From the NCBI GenBank assembly GCA_963169105.1, contig OY720632.1, positions 57,383,136 through 57,447,135 of the forward strand: a stretch of 64,000 bases of DNA, given 5' to 3'. Every line of letters begins with the position of its first letter. The first letter of the stretch is position 1. The translations under genes were made by a program, and so were the position numbers. This document shows positions 24,901 to 36,779 of this stretch, in pieces. The stretch comes from Ceriagrion tenellum. Its lineage: Eukaryota; Arthropoda; Insecta; Odonata; Coenagrionidae. Under the pieces are notes generated by a model. The model saw nothing but the letters and a program-made list of their open reading frames with translations. It had not been told where the DNA came from and searched no databases.

Positions 24901-26842
24901 CCTTTTTCCCCTTGATCCCGAACCCCAGTGCGGTGATAGATACTCACTCAGATACGGTGATTCTAACGTTTTTAATGAAAGTAAACAAGTTAAAAATTTA
25001 TTTTAGCTAACTATTAAAACTCTTGAGTTTACAGTACAGAAATTCGGGTGATTCGTGAATCCAAAATTAAGGGCCTCGTGTTTGCCAACTAGCGTCCAAA
25101 CACGGGACTCGACTATGACAAACTTCTATCTGTTAGACATTTTTCCATCTCTTAAACTATTCACCGTATTTTGTCATTTTTAATTATTCATCATCTGCGT
25201 TTATCGATATATTTGTATTTAAGCTCCTTTATTCTAAAAAAGCTCATAAATATCTCTGTGATTCTTCTTATACTTCAATTCTGACCCGATTGCTATTCTT
25301 AATTTCCCTGATCTTGCCGACCCAACCCTTTTTCAATCACTAGGAAGAAAGTTAGCATGCGAAGACATTGCGATTTAAAATTTCATGTCATTATTTATCA
25401 TAATTTGGGGATTTTTAAGCATATTATTTTATATCGCCATTCATTTTTTTCATTTTATCGTCAGTGGATAATCTAGCGTCCATGGCTTTGTCTTTACCGC
25501 TAAGTCAAATATATTTCCGCGCTCAAGCGTACCTTTACTGATAATTATATGTAAATGTTTTTTAGATTAGTTTTTCATGGAATGATAACATTTTTATGCC
25601 TTTCAATTCATTTTCTATTCATTGCAGACGGAGCATGTTATCAACTTTACCGTTGTCTGATTCAGACGTGCTTGATTAAGCTGCTTTGATGATGCAGATG
25701 TCTTAGCAGCGTATAATGTTTTTGTTTCAATGTTTATTTGCAGCACTTTCATTGGTGGCTTTTTCAACCTGCGTATAGTATGCATTGCATTTATCATACA
25801 TATTCATGGTGAGAACAATAAGAGTAAGGAGGCTCTAATGTATTAGCTTCTGTCTTTTCTCCCAGAAATTAATGATCATTTTGTGCTGTTGATTACTAGG
25901 ACGAGGTAAATATGGCCAAAGTTTATAGTTCTTTTTTTTTCTAGGGAAATTTCTTCAATAGATTAGATCATGCCGGAAACCGCACTACACATTCATCCAC
26001 TCTCTGGCAAGAAGCAAAAATCTCTACCTATAGCGCTATCATTCAGCCCTAATACAGAAATAAATGAGGAAAGACATTTAAAGGGAAGTACACATGAGTA
26101 CATGTGAGAAAATTAATCACAAACAGGAATGAGGGGAAGTTTTTCTAAATGTGGTATCTGTGACGGACAAAATAACACATGGTTACTCAGTGGAAATTAT
26201 TAGTCATGTAGAACTGGTAGAGGGTTGTGTCCACATTAAAAATATTCCTATAATTTATGTTCAACTGTATTTAGATAAAAAATTTCCAATGAAGAGCATC
26301 CAGGAATTTCCAATCCAGGAAAACCAGGCATTAAAGAGCGAAGCATTTAAAAAAAAGATAAACACACATATGTTCATCACATGTGACGACACAAGCCAAT
26401 TGAAGATTGAAGCAGAAAGTTACAATTAAAATCAGAATAGTTAAGGACTCAAATCTTAAGGATCTCAAAGTAGGAGGAAAATCAACGGAAACCTTCGGAG
26501 GAACGTAAAAAAAAGAAAGTGTAGAACGACCACTTCTCTCGCGTTCCCTCCAAATTGAAATTGTGTTTTAGATAAAAGAATGAAAGAGAATTCGTGGAAT
26601 GCTCTTTCATTGCACAAGAACCTAGGCTGCACCCTTCAAACGACCTGTTTTAAAAATGGTTTCGAAAAATGGTGCGGGCAGGTAACTTTTCTGAGGGGAG
26701 AAACACTTTTCGTCGATACTGAAACAACTTAAAATACAGAGAGATAATGAAAAAATCTTATCGTAAAATTAAAGTTAATGAAACAGTTTGTAAATGCTAC
26801 TGAAGTGTAAAGATATTTAAATATTCTAGCGTGAATAAGTGC
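21928..26842. other. Non-coding; pyrimidine-rich blocks
   Basis: Pyrimidine-rich segments at about 22560-22960 and 23800-24170 generate Ser/Leu/Phe-rich ORFs. The ORF 26151-26429 (92 codons) is open in AT-rich sequence with no recognised motif and no supporting context. No RNA gene or repeat seen. Confidence 0.4.
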
Positions 26843-26919
26843 AGGTTCATAATCTTCGAATATAGCAGCAGTTTCTAACAAAGAGCGAAGCTTTGTTATA
26901 AACTGCTATGAGTGAACCT
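26843..26919. repeat. Stem-loop with 17-bp inner and ~8-bp outer arms
   Basis: Inner arms 26867-26883 and 26891-26907 pair with one mismatch around a 7-base loop. Outer aggttcat (26843-26850) pairs with an atgagtgaacct segment (26908-26919), allowing a small bulge. It resembles a hairpin MITE relic or a small-RNA-type hairpin. Confidence 0.7.
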
Positions 26920-28930
26920 ATTTTATTTATTTCTTGGTTAAATCTTTCTGTTGAGGATCTTAAATACTCGCGGTGAATTCGAAGTGTGTCCTAACCAGAT
27001 CAAAATAGCACTTCTCTTTTACATTCTCATCCGAGGACCTTTCTATTATACGTACGTTTGATAAATCCTAGTCTCTCTAATGGTGAGCCGCATATGTTTT
27101 ATATGTCTGAATTTAAGGTAATCCTAGGATTATAACCTCATCTGAAGACTTTGATCGGATAGCTCGGAGGCAATTTATCCGTTGCGAGGAGTCAAAAACT
27201 ATATAATTTATATCCTCCACACAATTATTTTGTGAATTCCTGAGCGGTTCCAACACTCGCGTATCATTTTCAAAGTGATTACACACATCTTTCCTCTCGC
27301 GAATTTTTGTATTTATAATTTATAGGAAAAAGCCGAAGAAGAAAAAATTTACGGAAGTGGCGGATAGGATATCTGAGCTGCAGGTTTGCGTAATAGGACA
27401 TTTCGGGGAGGGAAGGAATGGTGTGATATAGAGAGGAGAATTATACAATGTCACAAGATTGTTCAACAAGGATAGCCAAAATACTTGGTATATGCTTTAA
27501 TTTTAAAGTTCTCAGGAATTACAGCTTTGCGTCTTCAACAGAGTACGTAAAATATCCACTTTGAAGTCAAATATACGGTTTAAATTGGATTAATATTAGC
27601 AAAAACCTTTGTCCGAATTCACACTAAAACCTCTTCCAGATTGTCCTACAAAAAACTGCAGCATTTTGCGTCACAATTTTACAAGCACACATTACTTTTT
27701 CCTTCATCCTTGAGATTATTGGAGAGGTGGGAAGGGGTATTAAGAGTGAGAGGAGCGACGGGTGGATATAAGAAGGCGAAACGTTGAAGAGAGAATCGGG
27801 AAAAAAGCGTTAATGCCAGGGCATTGGGTTCACTGTAGATGTCGGGGGAGGGCGGGAAGAGAGACTGACGGCGGGCAACAAGTGGAATAAGGAATGGAAA
27901 TAGGAGGAGAGGTGGACGAGTGATTTAACTAATCATGAATCAAATAAATATTAAAAAATAACGGCTTTCCACTTGACGTTTTCCGATTCCAGATATGAAT
28001 CAAGAGGTCCTTTGCGAGTCCCAGAAGTTCATTCAGCCATCAATAAGGATTCGACAGTGGGCATTAATTTTGGACTCGGGTGGAATTTGGAGAGTTGATC
28101 TCCTTATCGTCCCAGTTCTGTTGCCACTCTCTGCGAGTGGCGAGGATCTTTTAATTTGATGAGTATAAAATCTGTTTCCGTAATACGAAAGTTGCTGAGC
28201 ATATAAAGATTTACCATTGATTCATGAAAATGTTCAAGTTTGACAACACTTTAAAACATTTATCCCAAAGCATTAAATCCAAAATGCGTTTAAAATTTAT
28301 GGCTGAAGGCGTAATTTTGTGGAAAATTTCCGCAGACATGACGAAAAAATTTCTAAGTATATTCCACACTTTACAGTTTATTTCCGAAACCTAGGTCGGA
28401 AATAAACTTTTAACTGAGAAATACACGAAGAAATTTTTTCTTCATATCTTCAAAATACGTGTCTTCCTCGGCCTATGCAACCGCTTGAATTAAAAGATTC
28501 TCAAATGTAAGAGGAAACAATAACAAGCAAGCATCACAACTTTCTTAATTATGTACGAAAATAATGAAAAAGTGAGTCAGCTAAGGATAACTCAATTAGC
28601 TGGCAAAACTTATTCAGCCTCAAGATTGTTACATGTCGATACTTGAAATAGCCCTCTATAAACCTATCTAGGAGCGCCGAGTGATGCTAAAAGCTTTGTA
28701 AAACTTGAAAAATTGCCTCTGATTGATTAATTATCCTGTAACACTTAAAATAATCATCGCTCTAATCTCGAAAAAATTAGGGCAGACATTTGTAGAAATC
28801 AACAGAGTTCAGAGGAACAAAAATTTATAAGGTTCGACTATGGAACTCGTATAGGTACATATTAAACTGCCCAAGGGGTCGTGGGTGGGGAACCAACAAA
28901 AACGACACACGTAGGCCTGACAAATTTATT
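26920..28930. other. Non-coding; purine-rich block at about 27700-27930
   Basis: Mostly AT-rich with no gene recognised, apart from a weak exon-like segment listed separately at 27326-27383. A purine-rich block precedes 27930. Confidence 0.4.
27326..27383 (+). other. Possible small internal exon (weak)
   Basis: A T/A-rich tract ending in ...ttatag precedes 27326 and could be a splice acceptor; ctgcag followed by gtttgc at 27384 could be a donor. One frame between them reads KKPKKKKFTEVADRISELQ, which is open and protein-like. No matching family is recognised and no flanking exons were found, so chance is quite possible. Confidence 0.15.
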
Positions 28931-29345
28931 TCAAAGATACCCAAAAGGGAGGACGCTAAGGCGGGAGGAGAGGAGGGTGAACGCAAAGGAAGCGGACACC
29001 AGAGGGAAAGGGTGAATGGAGGGGGAAAGGTGAGGCGGCGATACCTGCCGTGGGCCGGGCAGCCGATGACGGTGATCAGAGGCGTTGTGCTGTTGACGAG
29101 GGGGAGCTCCTCCAGGCGTCTCGGCAGAACAAGCTCGGCGGCAAGACTCCCGCGAGCGCGGACTCCGCCTCCACTTAAATACAGTCAATCCCATCGGACT
29201 CGGGACCAGAAAGGCCGAAAGCCCTCGGCCCAGAAGCACCGCTCCCGACTCGCTATCGGACGAGGTGGACGGCTCGTCCTTGCGTATCGCCACGGGAACC
29301 ACTCTCCGGAGGACGGAGGGGGGGGGGGCGCTCCCTAAGCTACGG
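28931..29345 (-). other. GC/CpG-rich patch with candidate host coding exon
   Basis: This is the most GC- and CpG-rich patch in the window. On the minus strand one frame reads RVVPVAIRKDEPSTSSDSE then GAVLLGRGLSAFLVPSPMG (about 29303-29180). A second frame reads LAAELVLPRRLEELPLV then NSTTPLITVIGCPAHGR (about 29147-29046), with a strong preference for G or C at third codon positions. The latter ends at ggcag followed by gtatcg, a plausible splice donor at 29044-29043. The two frames could be a gene fragment with one frameshift, two overlapping chance frames, or the first exon of a gene running to lower coordinates. No protein family was recognised. An 11-base G run at 29318-29328 lies at the upstream end. 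Confidence 0.3.
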
Positions 29346-29555
29346 CTCAATATATAAATGAGATTCATCGAGGCCTAATTTTAGGTAGATACTCAAATGA
29401 TACTAACAATAAGTTTAGCTTATCCTCGAGGATACTTTTAATGTGCTTTTGAATCTCATATATCTAAATACACGGACTGTGAGTGAGCCAAAAGAAAATA
29501 TTGAAATAGTCCTTAAATATGAAATCAGATGAAAATTTAAAACAATATAAAGTGG

Positions 29556-29760
29556 TTTGAAGGTAAAATAGAGGGTGAAGTCCCCAGAGGAAGATCAAGG
29601 AATAAGTTCATGGACCAAATGAGGGGGAGAGTACATGGAAGATATACCAGGAGGTAAGGGAACTAGTACTAGATAGGAAAGGGTGGAGGGCAACAGTCGA
29701 CCAATCTTAGGATTAAACGACCAATGACGACCAGTGGTACACACATTTCATCGACTCGAC
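29556..29760 (+). pseudogene. LINE ORF2 C-terminal tail, degenerate
   Basis: Translation from 29556 gives FEGKIEGEVPRGRSRNKF and MDQMRGRVHGRY. After a frameshift, DRKGWRATVDQS follows (29672-29707). This matches the conserved tail of arthropod LINE ORF2 proteins (G.I.G...RGRPR..F.DQ......Y.EV...A.DREGWR..VNQS.D) that follows the reverse transcriptase. Several stops follow, and the reverse-transcriptase domain itself is absent, so this is a 5'-truncated 3' end. Confidence 0.8.
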
Positions 29761-31280
29761 CAATAAATTGGATTCAAAGTTTCCATGGCAAAGGGATAAA
29801 AGAAAAGTTCGAAAAATCTGAAAAGGAGAAGAGAAAAAAACAAATATCTTAAATATCCCGTTGGCGACTAAAAAATGATGCTAAATCAAAATGAGTCAAT
29901 GTTTGAAACTGATTATGACCCATCATTAAAAATAGTCCCAAATGGCACACATGGATATCAACTATGCAAAATGGAAGATTATTGCGGAACCATTACAAGC
30001 TAAATCAGTATTATCTTTCAATAGCCCACTTTTCCGTCCATTCTCTAGAGAATGATTCACACACTTTTGAAGAGATTTTCGCACCAACTAAAGTCTAAAG
30101 TCTAAAAGTCAGAGGCATGAGTAGATATGAGTAAGAAGGCCACATCCGCATATTAATCATGAAAATTGTAAATCACGCAAATCCTTTGCCAAAATTATAT
30201 TTTTCCCGAGGATCCGACGCAAATTCTTGATAAATTACAATATGCACAAGAATTCGACTGAATTTCTTCTCTACCTACTTTCTCCTTACCATATTATCTG
30301 GTATAATTTTAGTGCAGAAACTATCAATATTTTCCCCCACCTTCTGCCTCTACTTCATTCTTTTTCTTTTTTTTCTCTGATCGGTTAACTCCACAGAAGA
30401 GCAAAAAGTCACCTCAGAGCGAGTCAAATGGTTTCTTTCGTGGGTTATAATGGATTCTAAAGCGCTCTAAGGAATTTATTTCCGTAAGAAAATTTATAAA
30501 AAACGAACAAAATATATCGACGGAATTGTTGTCGTGAAGAAATATTTAAGAAAAAGACTAAGTTTCGTCAATTCGACTGAATCAGAAATAAAATAACTGA
30601 TTACCTTATTTCCACCATAATTTCTACACAAATAAGTGTCTAGGCGCTCACTGTACCTATAGAGTACTCAGGGCTAATTAAATATTTGGAAATAAAGGAG
30701 GAGATTAGGAATTGTTACAGTAATTTTTCTTAAAAAATATCAAGAAAAAGTAACTTAAATAATTCAGCAGGTACAAAATAAAACATCGCGAAGAATACTG
30801 TATGAAAAATTTCAGTTTAAGAGAGTTTTAATACAGGATTTCACTGAAACGTTAAACAATCAAGTTGTTATATCATCAGTTGGTAAATGTTTCTGTAGAA
30901 GTTGTAAAAATATGGTTTTTCTAAAGCTGTGCTGCACTTAGGGTAGGAAAACCGTGGATTTTCAATAAAGAATAAGAAGACCAGATGAATTAAAGATAAA
31001 TGGAGCGGAGAAAATTTCTATTCGGGATAACCATTGGTGGAAACAGGTAAATACCCCATGAGTTTACAACAAAGTGAGTTGGGGAAGGAAAAACGTTTTA
31101 GGAGGCGGTGGAAAATTCGAAGACGACACACATAAACCTCACGTAAGGAGTGAATGGAAGAGAAAATTGAAGAGAGAGGAGTTGGAGATGGAACTCTTTC
31201 TTACATTATTAAGGAGCGGTTGACTACCAACGGAGTAGAGAAGCCGAGGGAGAGGAGGATGGGGTAAACGTAATCTGGCG
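29761..31280. other. Unannotated AT-rich stretch
   Basis: No gene, RNA or repeat recognised. It becomes purine-rich from about 31040 into the minisatellite. Confidence 0.4.
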
Positions 31281-31370
31281 GAGGCATAAAAGGGGAAGGG
31301 GAGGGTGGGGGAGGCATAAAAGGGGAAGGGGAGGGTGGGGGAGGCATAAAAGGGGAAGGGGATGGTGGGG
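31281..31370 (+). repeat. 30-bp minisatellite, three copies, G-quadruplex-prone
   Basis: The 30-base unit starting gaggcataaaaggggaagg repeats at 31281, 31311 and 31341; the third has one g-to-t change, and a degenerate fourth follows at 31371. Each unit contains four G runs (GGGG, GGGG, GGG, GGGGG) separated by one or two bases, a textbook intramolecular G-quadruplex pattern on the plus strand. The minus-strand ORF through it encodes a matching 10-residue repeat, an artefact of the period being divisible by three. Confidence 0.95.
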
Positions 31371-32675
31371 GTGGCAAAAAGGAAGGAAATGGTGTGAGGG
31401 GAGGGGAGAGATGAGAGAACAGAAGTAGTAGTGGAGAATTCCCTGAAGGTAATGCTCATCCCTTGCAAAGGATTCTCACACCACTGAGTGTGGAAAGACA
31501 AGTATTAAGAGAGGGTTTACACCAAAAGGAATAGTAAACAAGAAGGGACGGATTTTCCAGGGTATAAGTCAAAGCAGGGGTAGTCGGAGTAAAGCAAGCA
31601 TTGAATCACAATGGTAGTAAGAAGAACAATTGGCTAGTACCTTGGGGCGCTCTTTAATTTCCTTTATTGCGCCGCCCACCTCGCCACACACAAAGATGCA
31701 TAATTTTTCCTTGAGTTTCAGATTCCAAGCTTTACGCATCGGAAATAAAAACATCGTAAGTACTGGTTATGTACACGAAACATCATTTGAAAATAAAATT
31801 GTATCTATAGTCGCATCCTCAATTTATTGATGCGTCGAATTTCAAGGGTTTCTCACATGGAAAACTTAGGCTAAGGTTAAATTAATCTGTGGTGTAAACC
31901 TTTCTTTCTTCAGATTAATATTTCTATGTGACAGTATACTCTTCAAAAACAATAACAGCCGCGATAATCGCGTAACTTAAGAATGCCACATAATGGCATT
32001 TATTCAAACGTTTAACAGTGCTTAGTGCTACATTCATTTCCGTTCATGTGGCAATTTATCCACGCCTTCCTCGGGGCCAAATACGGAAGCAGAAAAATAT
32101 ACGAAAATTATAGGAGCGCAAGCATAAATAAGTTTTCGGATCCACATTGGCGCAATCATTTTATATATCTTCTTCTCTATTTTCCGATCTATCATCCTAT
32201 CAATACACGTGAGTACATTGTTCTCCCATTGTCACCACACAAATCTATTCATTCCCTCCCGTCTCTTATCTCTCGTCTCACCTTCCCGTCCACTCTTTCC
32301 GCCAAAAAGATGTCCCCACTGCAGTACATGCAAAATTCTATTGTAGACTGACGCGGGCAAAGTCCCAGGATCAAGCACCGGAAGCAGCTTCCCGAAACTC
32401 CCCCCCTCTGTGCGAGAAGGCGCTGGCTTCTATGTCATATCGACCTCATACCACTCCTACTCCGGGTCGACGGCCCCTTCCCTCTTAATCTATCCGCTTC
32501 CTCTTGCAGGACAAACCATCCCCACCCACCAAGTCTCCTCTACTCCTTACCAGGGCCAACATAACGTAGGCTAGCCTAAGTCTGGAAAATTACGGGGGGA
32601 CGCATATCTCTCTGGTTTCCAGGTTATACTTACAAGCATAAAATAGAAAGACAAAATGTAAATAGTAGTTTGGAT
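31371..32675. other. Unannotated stretch
   Basis: No gene recognised. A CT-rich block at about 32220-32540 produces short Ser/Pro/Leu ORFs; a 7-bp hairpin lies at 31982-32000 (aatgcca and tggcatt). Confidence 0.4.
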
Positions 32676-32794
32676 GAAATCTTCTCGGGTTTTCCACCAG
32701 GATAAGGTTTTTACTGCCGAGAATGGAGTACGAGCCGGACTCCGAAACATTGGCAGTAAAAAAAATTCCGGTGGAAGACCCGAGAAGACTTTCT
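32676..32794. repeat. Foldback element B, ~55-bp arms, same family as 21799-21927
   Basis: The left arm from 32676 (gaaatcttctcgggttttcc) pairs with the right arm ending at 32794 (reverse complement gaaagtcttctcgggtcttcc). Inside, ttttactgcc (left) pairs with ggcagtaaaa (right), and ggagt pairs with actcc, leaving a 9-base loop. Just 3' of the inner stem is cgaaacattggcag. The stem, then ggagt/actcc, then gaaac, then the stem complement resembles the order of a hammerhead-type fold, but the CUGANGA half of the core is altered (ccgagaa), so a ribozyme is not claimed. Confidence 0.85.
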
Positions 32795-35413
32795 CCATAT
32801 TATTCACCGGGAAAAAGCTAAATCATACCTAAATAGTGGCTGATCACCTTCGAGGTAAGACGTGACAATGGGCAAACATAAAGGAAAGTGCACGAAGAGC
32901 TCGTCACAGTTTCAAAACGGCAAAACCGACAAATCCTCAACAAATATCGTTTTTTATAAAATTCCTGTTCAATGAAGCACTCATGATGCCAAAGAAAAGG
33001 AAATAACGGAGAACAGGATCCCCGCGCTGCGGATAGGACGAAACCTTATGTCAGATATGTCTCAATGATGTAATTGTGTCTCATTAAGACTTGGCTGGCA
33101 TTGTATTATCTGACGTGAGAGAATAATAATAAGTTGAAGTGGTGAGAATGCTAAGTACTAAGTACAGAAGGTAAATATATTTACGCGTGCCTACAGAATT
33201 TCGTAATTTAATCGGCCATACCATTCGTATTCCTCTAAACTAATCAAAATTCCCAATCAGTACTGCATTGAAATGTTATGGCGATACATTTTTCATTTCT
33301 TCTGCCTGACTATTAGATATTCTCGTCGATAGCAATGGAAAATATTACAACAATCAATTCCGAAAAGTACCAATATAACCAACACCCACCTCCACTCGAA
33401 ACCATCCACTCTCCTTCCAAAGCAACCTCTCCCTCCTACACCCTTCCAACAGCATCACTTTCCACTGTTCCCTCCATCAATCTTCCCCTCTTTGTTCCCT
33501 TTTCTCACCCATCCCCTCGCCAACCAGCTGCACCCCATCACAGAGAGCCTTTTAATTCCGTCCTCTAACCAATTTCTACTGTCTTTTATTCTGTAAGCGA
33601 GCCCTTTTATCGTAATTAAGGACTGTGCGAGAAAAGAGATTTGTTACCGAAGAAGCTGGGGAGTGGTAGGAGGTGCTTTCAACGGCAGAATAGTAGAGGT
33701 GGGAGGAAGACAGCAGTTAAAAAACAAAATGGCACAACGGGGAGGAAGGGTAATCGACGGTCAAGGCGTCAACGGAGGAGCGAGAACTCCAAGACAAAAT
33801 CGTAGGAATGGCTGAAAATTGAAGTGACGTAAAGACGGATGGGATGAGACGTGACGTGCCTATTGATTGGCGCGGAAAGTTGCGGTGGGGTAGTGAAATG
33901 AAGAATCCTTCAATACAGCCGTGACTAAACAGGTTAATTAATGCTTACCCGCACTTTCGTCTCTTGCCTTTCCGAAACTCTTATTGTTAGTCAAGATTCA
34001 ATGCAATTGCAGAATGATTGTGGAAAGGGTTACACAAAAATGCTTAAATTTACAGCACTCTTATTACGATGAAATATTCTACATTTTTCATACGATACCC
34101 TTCATAAGTTAAATATACTAAATTCTGCCCTACTTTGATTGGTTGCTTTGCTGCCTTTGCTAAGGAGGACATTTATTTTTACGCCCTCGACTAAGACGAA
34201 TTCAACAATACGCATGCATCCTCAATAAGACATATCGGTGAATCTTTTTTAATGTGCAATATTTTATGCGCCACAAGTTGCATAGCTGATTCAAGTAATG
34301 ACAAGGAGTATGTCCAGAAATAAAAAGGAATTTATCATGTTCTTTAAAGAGAGAGTGATTCTAGAGGGATAGAATGTGATGGCTAAATAAAAGCTTAAAG
34401 GTTATACTGAATGGGAATATGAAAAGTTTTAAAATAGATGATAAAAATATGGCGATTAATTGCCTCTAGAAAGGTTCTTAAGGCCTATTATATTATATGG
34501 TGATGATTGATTAACATGATAAATTGGAGCCAATTCATTGGCGACCTAGTTTATTTGAATTAACACATTTATTAAGGCGCAATCAACCTAATTGCATACG
34601 TTATGGATTTCTGTTGAAATAATGTGTATGTTTTTAGTCTTATTATTCAAAAAATTAAACAAAACGACAGGCCGGAGGAAAGTATGACAAATTCTTCGTA
34701 TGTGTGCATCACAAAAAATTAAAATCAGACGAAATCACATTTATTTTGTCGCAAACGATTGAACTGCTCCAAAAGAGCCCTCATACTTAAAACAGTGCCC
34801 GCATTATAACATTAAAGTCCATGACACTGCGTTATTCAAGATTTATTTAATAATGTGGAAATTCTACGCTGTCATAGACACGCACACTTTGTCCTAAAAA
34901 GAAGGAAAAAAGAAATTGATTAGATTGAAGAATTGTGAATAGAATTGTGCGAGATAAGTTCCACTGTCAACCAAATTCAGGCACCTAATTATTTACACTA
35001 GGTATAAGTATTAATTTTTCTTTTACATCATTCAACACCCTAACACAAAATCAGGTGAAATATACTTCGAGAATAAGTTGCAAAAAGTACTAGCAAAAGG
35101 CAAGGCAATCAGCCATTGTGACGACTGTACGTGGGACAAGTTGAAATAGACGGCAGGTTGTGGTGGGTCATTTCCTAATTCTCAAAGTGATTGTGTCGGC
35201 TGGAACGGGAAAGACTTGCTGACCCTCCTGCTGTGCAAACTTTCCTTCATTTCGCAGGATTTAGAAAGTTTCTCAGCCCATGTCCCCAACCATGTGCCAT
35301 CGTCCACCCTGAGCAGGGTAGGGAACTTATGCTGGAACTATTGATAAAGCAATGAGCTTCCGTGAATCTCATGGCAGATGACTACATATGTCGCAGGCAA
35401 GTAGCACTGCTTC
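32795..35413. other. Unannotated stretch
   Basis: Nothing recognised. A CT-rich block at about 33370-33560 and a purine-rich block at about 33650-33830 account for the short ORFs. The region 35100-35400 is less AT-rich but shows no coding or RNA motif. Confidence 0.4.
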
Positions 35414-35535
35414 ATATTTTGAATAAAAGGGGTATACCTTTTTACACAATAAATTTTAATATCACACAACCATGGTAATGTGCAATTAAAATTTTGGTGA
35501 GAAATCAAAGTCTAACGCCTTTTATTCAAAATGTA
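35414..35535. repeat. Inverted-repeat (foldback) element, ~120 bp
   Basis: Outer arms ATTTTGAATAAAAGG (35416-35430) and its perfect reverse complement (35518-35532) enclose further pairing (aaattttaat at 35451-35460 with attaaaatttt at 35485-35495). The centre is at about 35473. Diverged between these blocks; no target duplication seen. Confidence 0.75.
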
Positions 35536-36148
35536 TAACAAATTCCATAAAGTCACGCCGGAAAAAAACAACTAATACTGCTCCGGTGAACTTACTTGGC
35601 GTATTGGGTCGATAATTGAAGGAATCAGTCGATTTATGCAATAACCACGAAGGCTTTTAATTCACGCAAAATAGACAGGGAAATATATTTTCCTTGCTAG
35701 TGGCATTACAATTCTGTGATATTATCACATTCAGTTCATGAACAAATGATTGTTAGCGAGGTTTACTAATCTAAACAGTGAACTAATGCGCCAAATGTGA
35801 ACACTTTGTTGGAAATATTTATGCATACTGAATGATGTTGCCTTGGTAATAAGTGAAAAGGAATTGTATTCACTTATTTTTATCTTAAATTCTAAAGAAT
35901 TAATGGATTTGTAATTGATTCATGCATATATTTTTGCTTTTAGATGTTTTCTCACATTGCTTTTACATTGCTCTTACCTTCCACTCGAACAAATTTATGA
36001 AGTCAACAACATTAGGTTTAACTCGGTAATTTTGGTGTATTTTCAGATTTGATTATTAAAATTGTGCAATGTACAGAATTACCTAATCAATAGAACACCC
36101 AAGAATTTCTTTTTACTTGCGGAATAGGCCGAAATTTCCTGTAATTAG
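35536..36148. other. Unannotated AT-rich stretch
   Basis: Nothing recognised. Confidence 0.4.
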
Positions 36149-36363
36149 AACAATTCCGAAAATTTAACGATACATAACGACATTGCATTATGATGCAATC
36201 TCGTTATGTATCGTTAAATAGATACGTCTCGCACACATAGATACGTAACGAGATGTTATGTATCGTTATCGTTATGCATGTTAATTATTAAATTATTAAT
36301 TAATTAATTATTATTATATTATGATGCAATCTCGTTATGCATCGTTAAATGTTCGGAATTGTT
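36149..36363. mobile_element. MITE-like element, ~215 bp, 32-bp terminal inverted repeats
   Basis: The left end AACAATTCCGAAAATTTAAC and the right end (reverse complement AACAATTCCGAACATTTAAC) match at about 30 of 32 positions, continuing through gatacataacga. A third copy of the tcgttatgtatcgttaaat segment lies inside at 36201-36219, so the left part is itself a near-perfect palindrome (36162-36219). The middle is a TTAA-rich low-complexity run. No clear target duplication. Confidence 0.8.
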
Positions 36364-36779
36364 GGCATTATTGATAAATTAATAGTTTCTGTAGTATTTG
36401 TAGCATTCCTATAATGTGTTGTATTATATGTAGATGTAGAGACATTGCTGCTGTCGCCACTACCATTAAACCCGTTTTATACGTGGCACTAAATTGCACA
36501 ATCTGATGTATTTGCATTCGTGCATTTCATATTGCGGCAGGTAAGGTGGATTGCGGAAAGCGTCGTGAATTACAAGAACACGTGTAAGAATGTATGAAAT
36601 GGAGATGGCGCAATAGCCCCTACTCTAATTCGGTGACTAAATCCACAACAACTTACCACCATGCGAGCCGCTGCTTGGACGTGTATCAGGGGATGGTGGT
36701 CAGCCAGGACAGACCGTGTAACGGTTTAAAAAAATGAGGTTTTCGGAGGTGAAATGGTAAAGGGTATTATGGGAGTGTT
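36364..36779. other. Unannotated stretch next to a LINE 3' end
   Basis: No gene recognised. It lies downstream of the minus-strand LINE ORF end and could include its 3' untranslated region. Confidence 0.35.

Noticed and set aside
26151..26429. 92-codon ORF resembling a protein with even composition
   Set aside because: No motif of any transposase, reverse transcriptase or host family could be identified.
31281..31400. CRISPR array
   Set aside because: Contiguous minisatellite units with no unique spacers; the genome is evidently eukaryotic.
31139..31501. 120-codon minus-strand ORF with 10-residue repeat
   Set aside because: The repeat is the 30-bp minisatellite read in frame; no family similarity.
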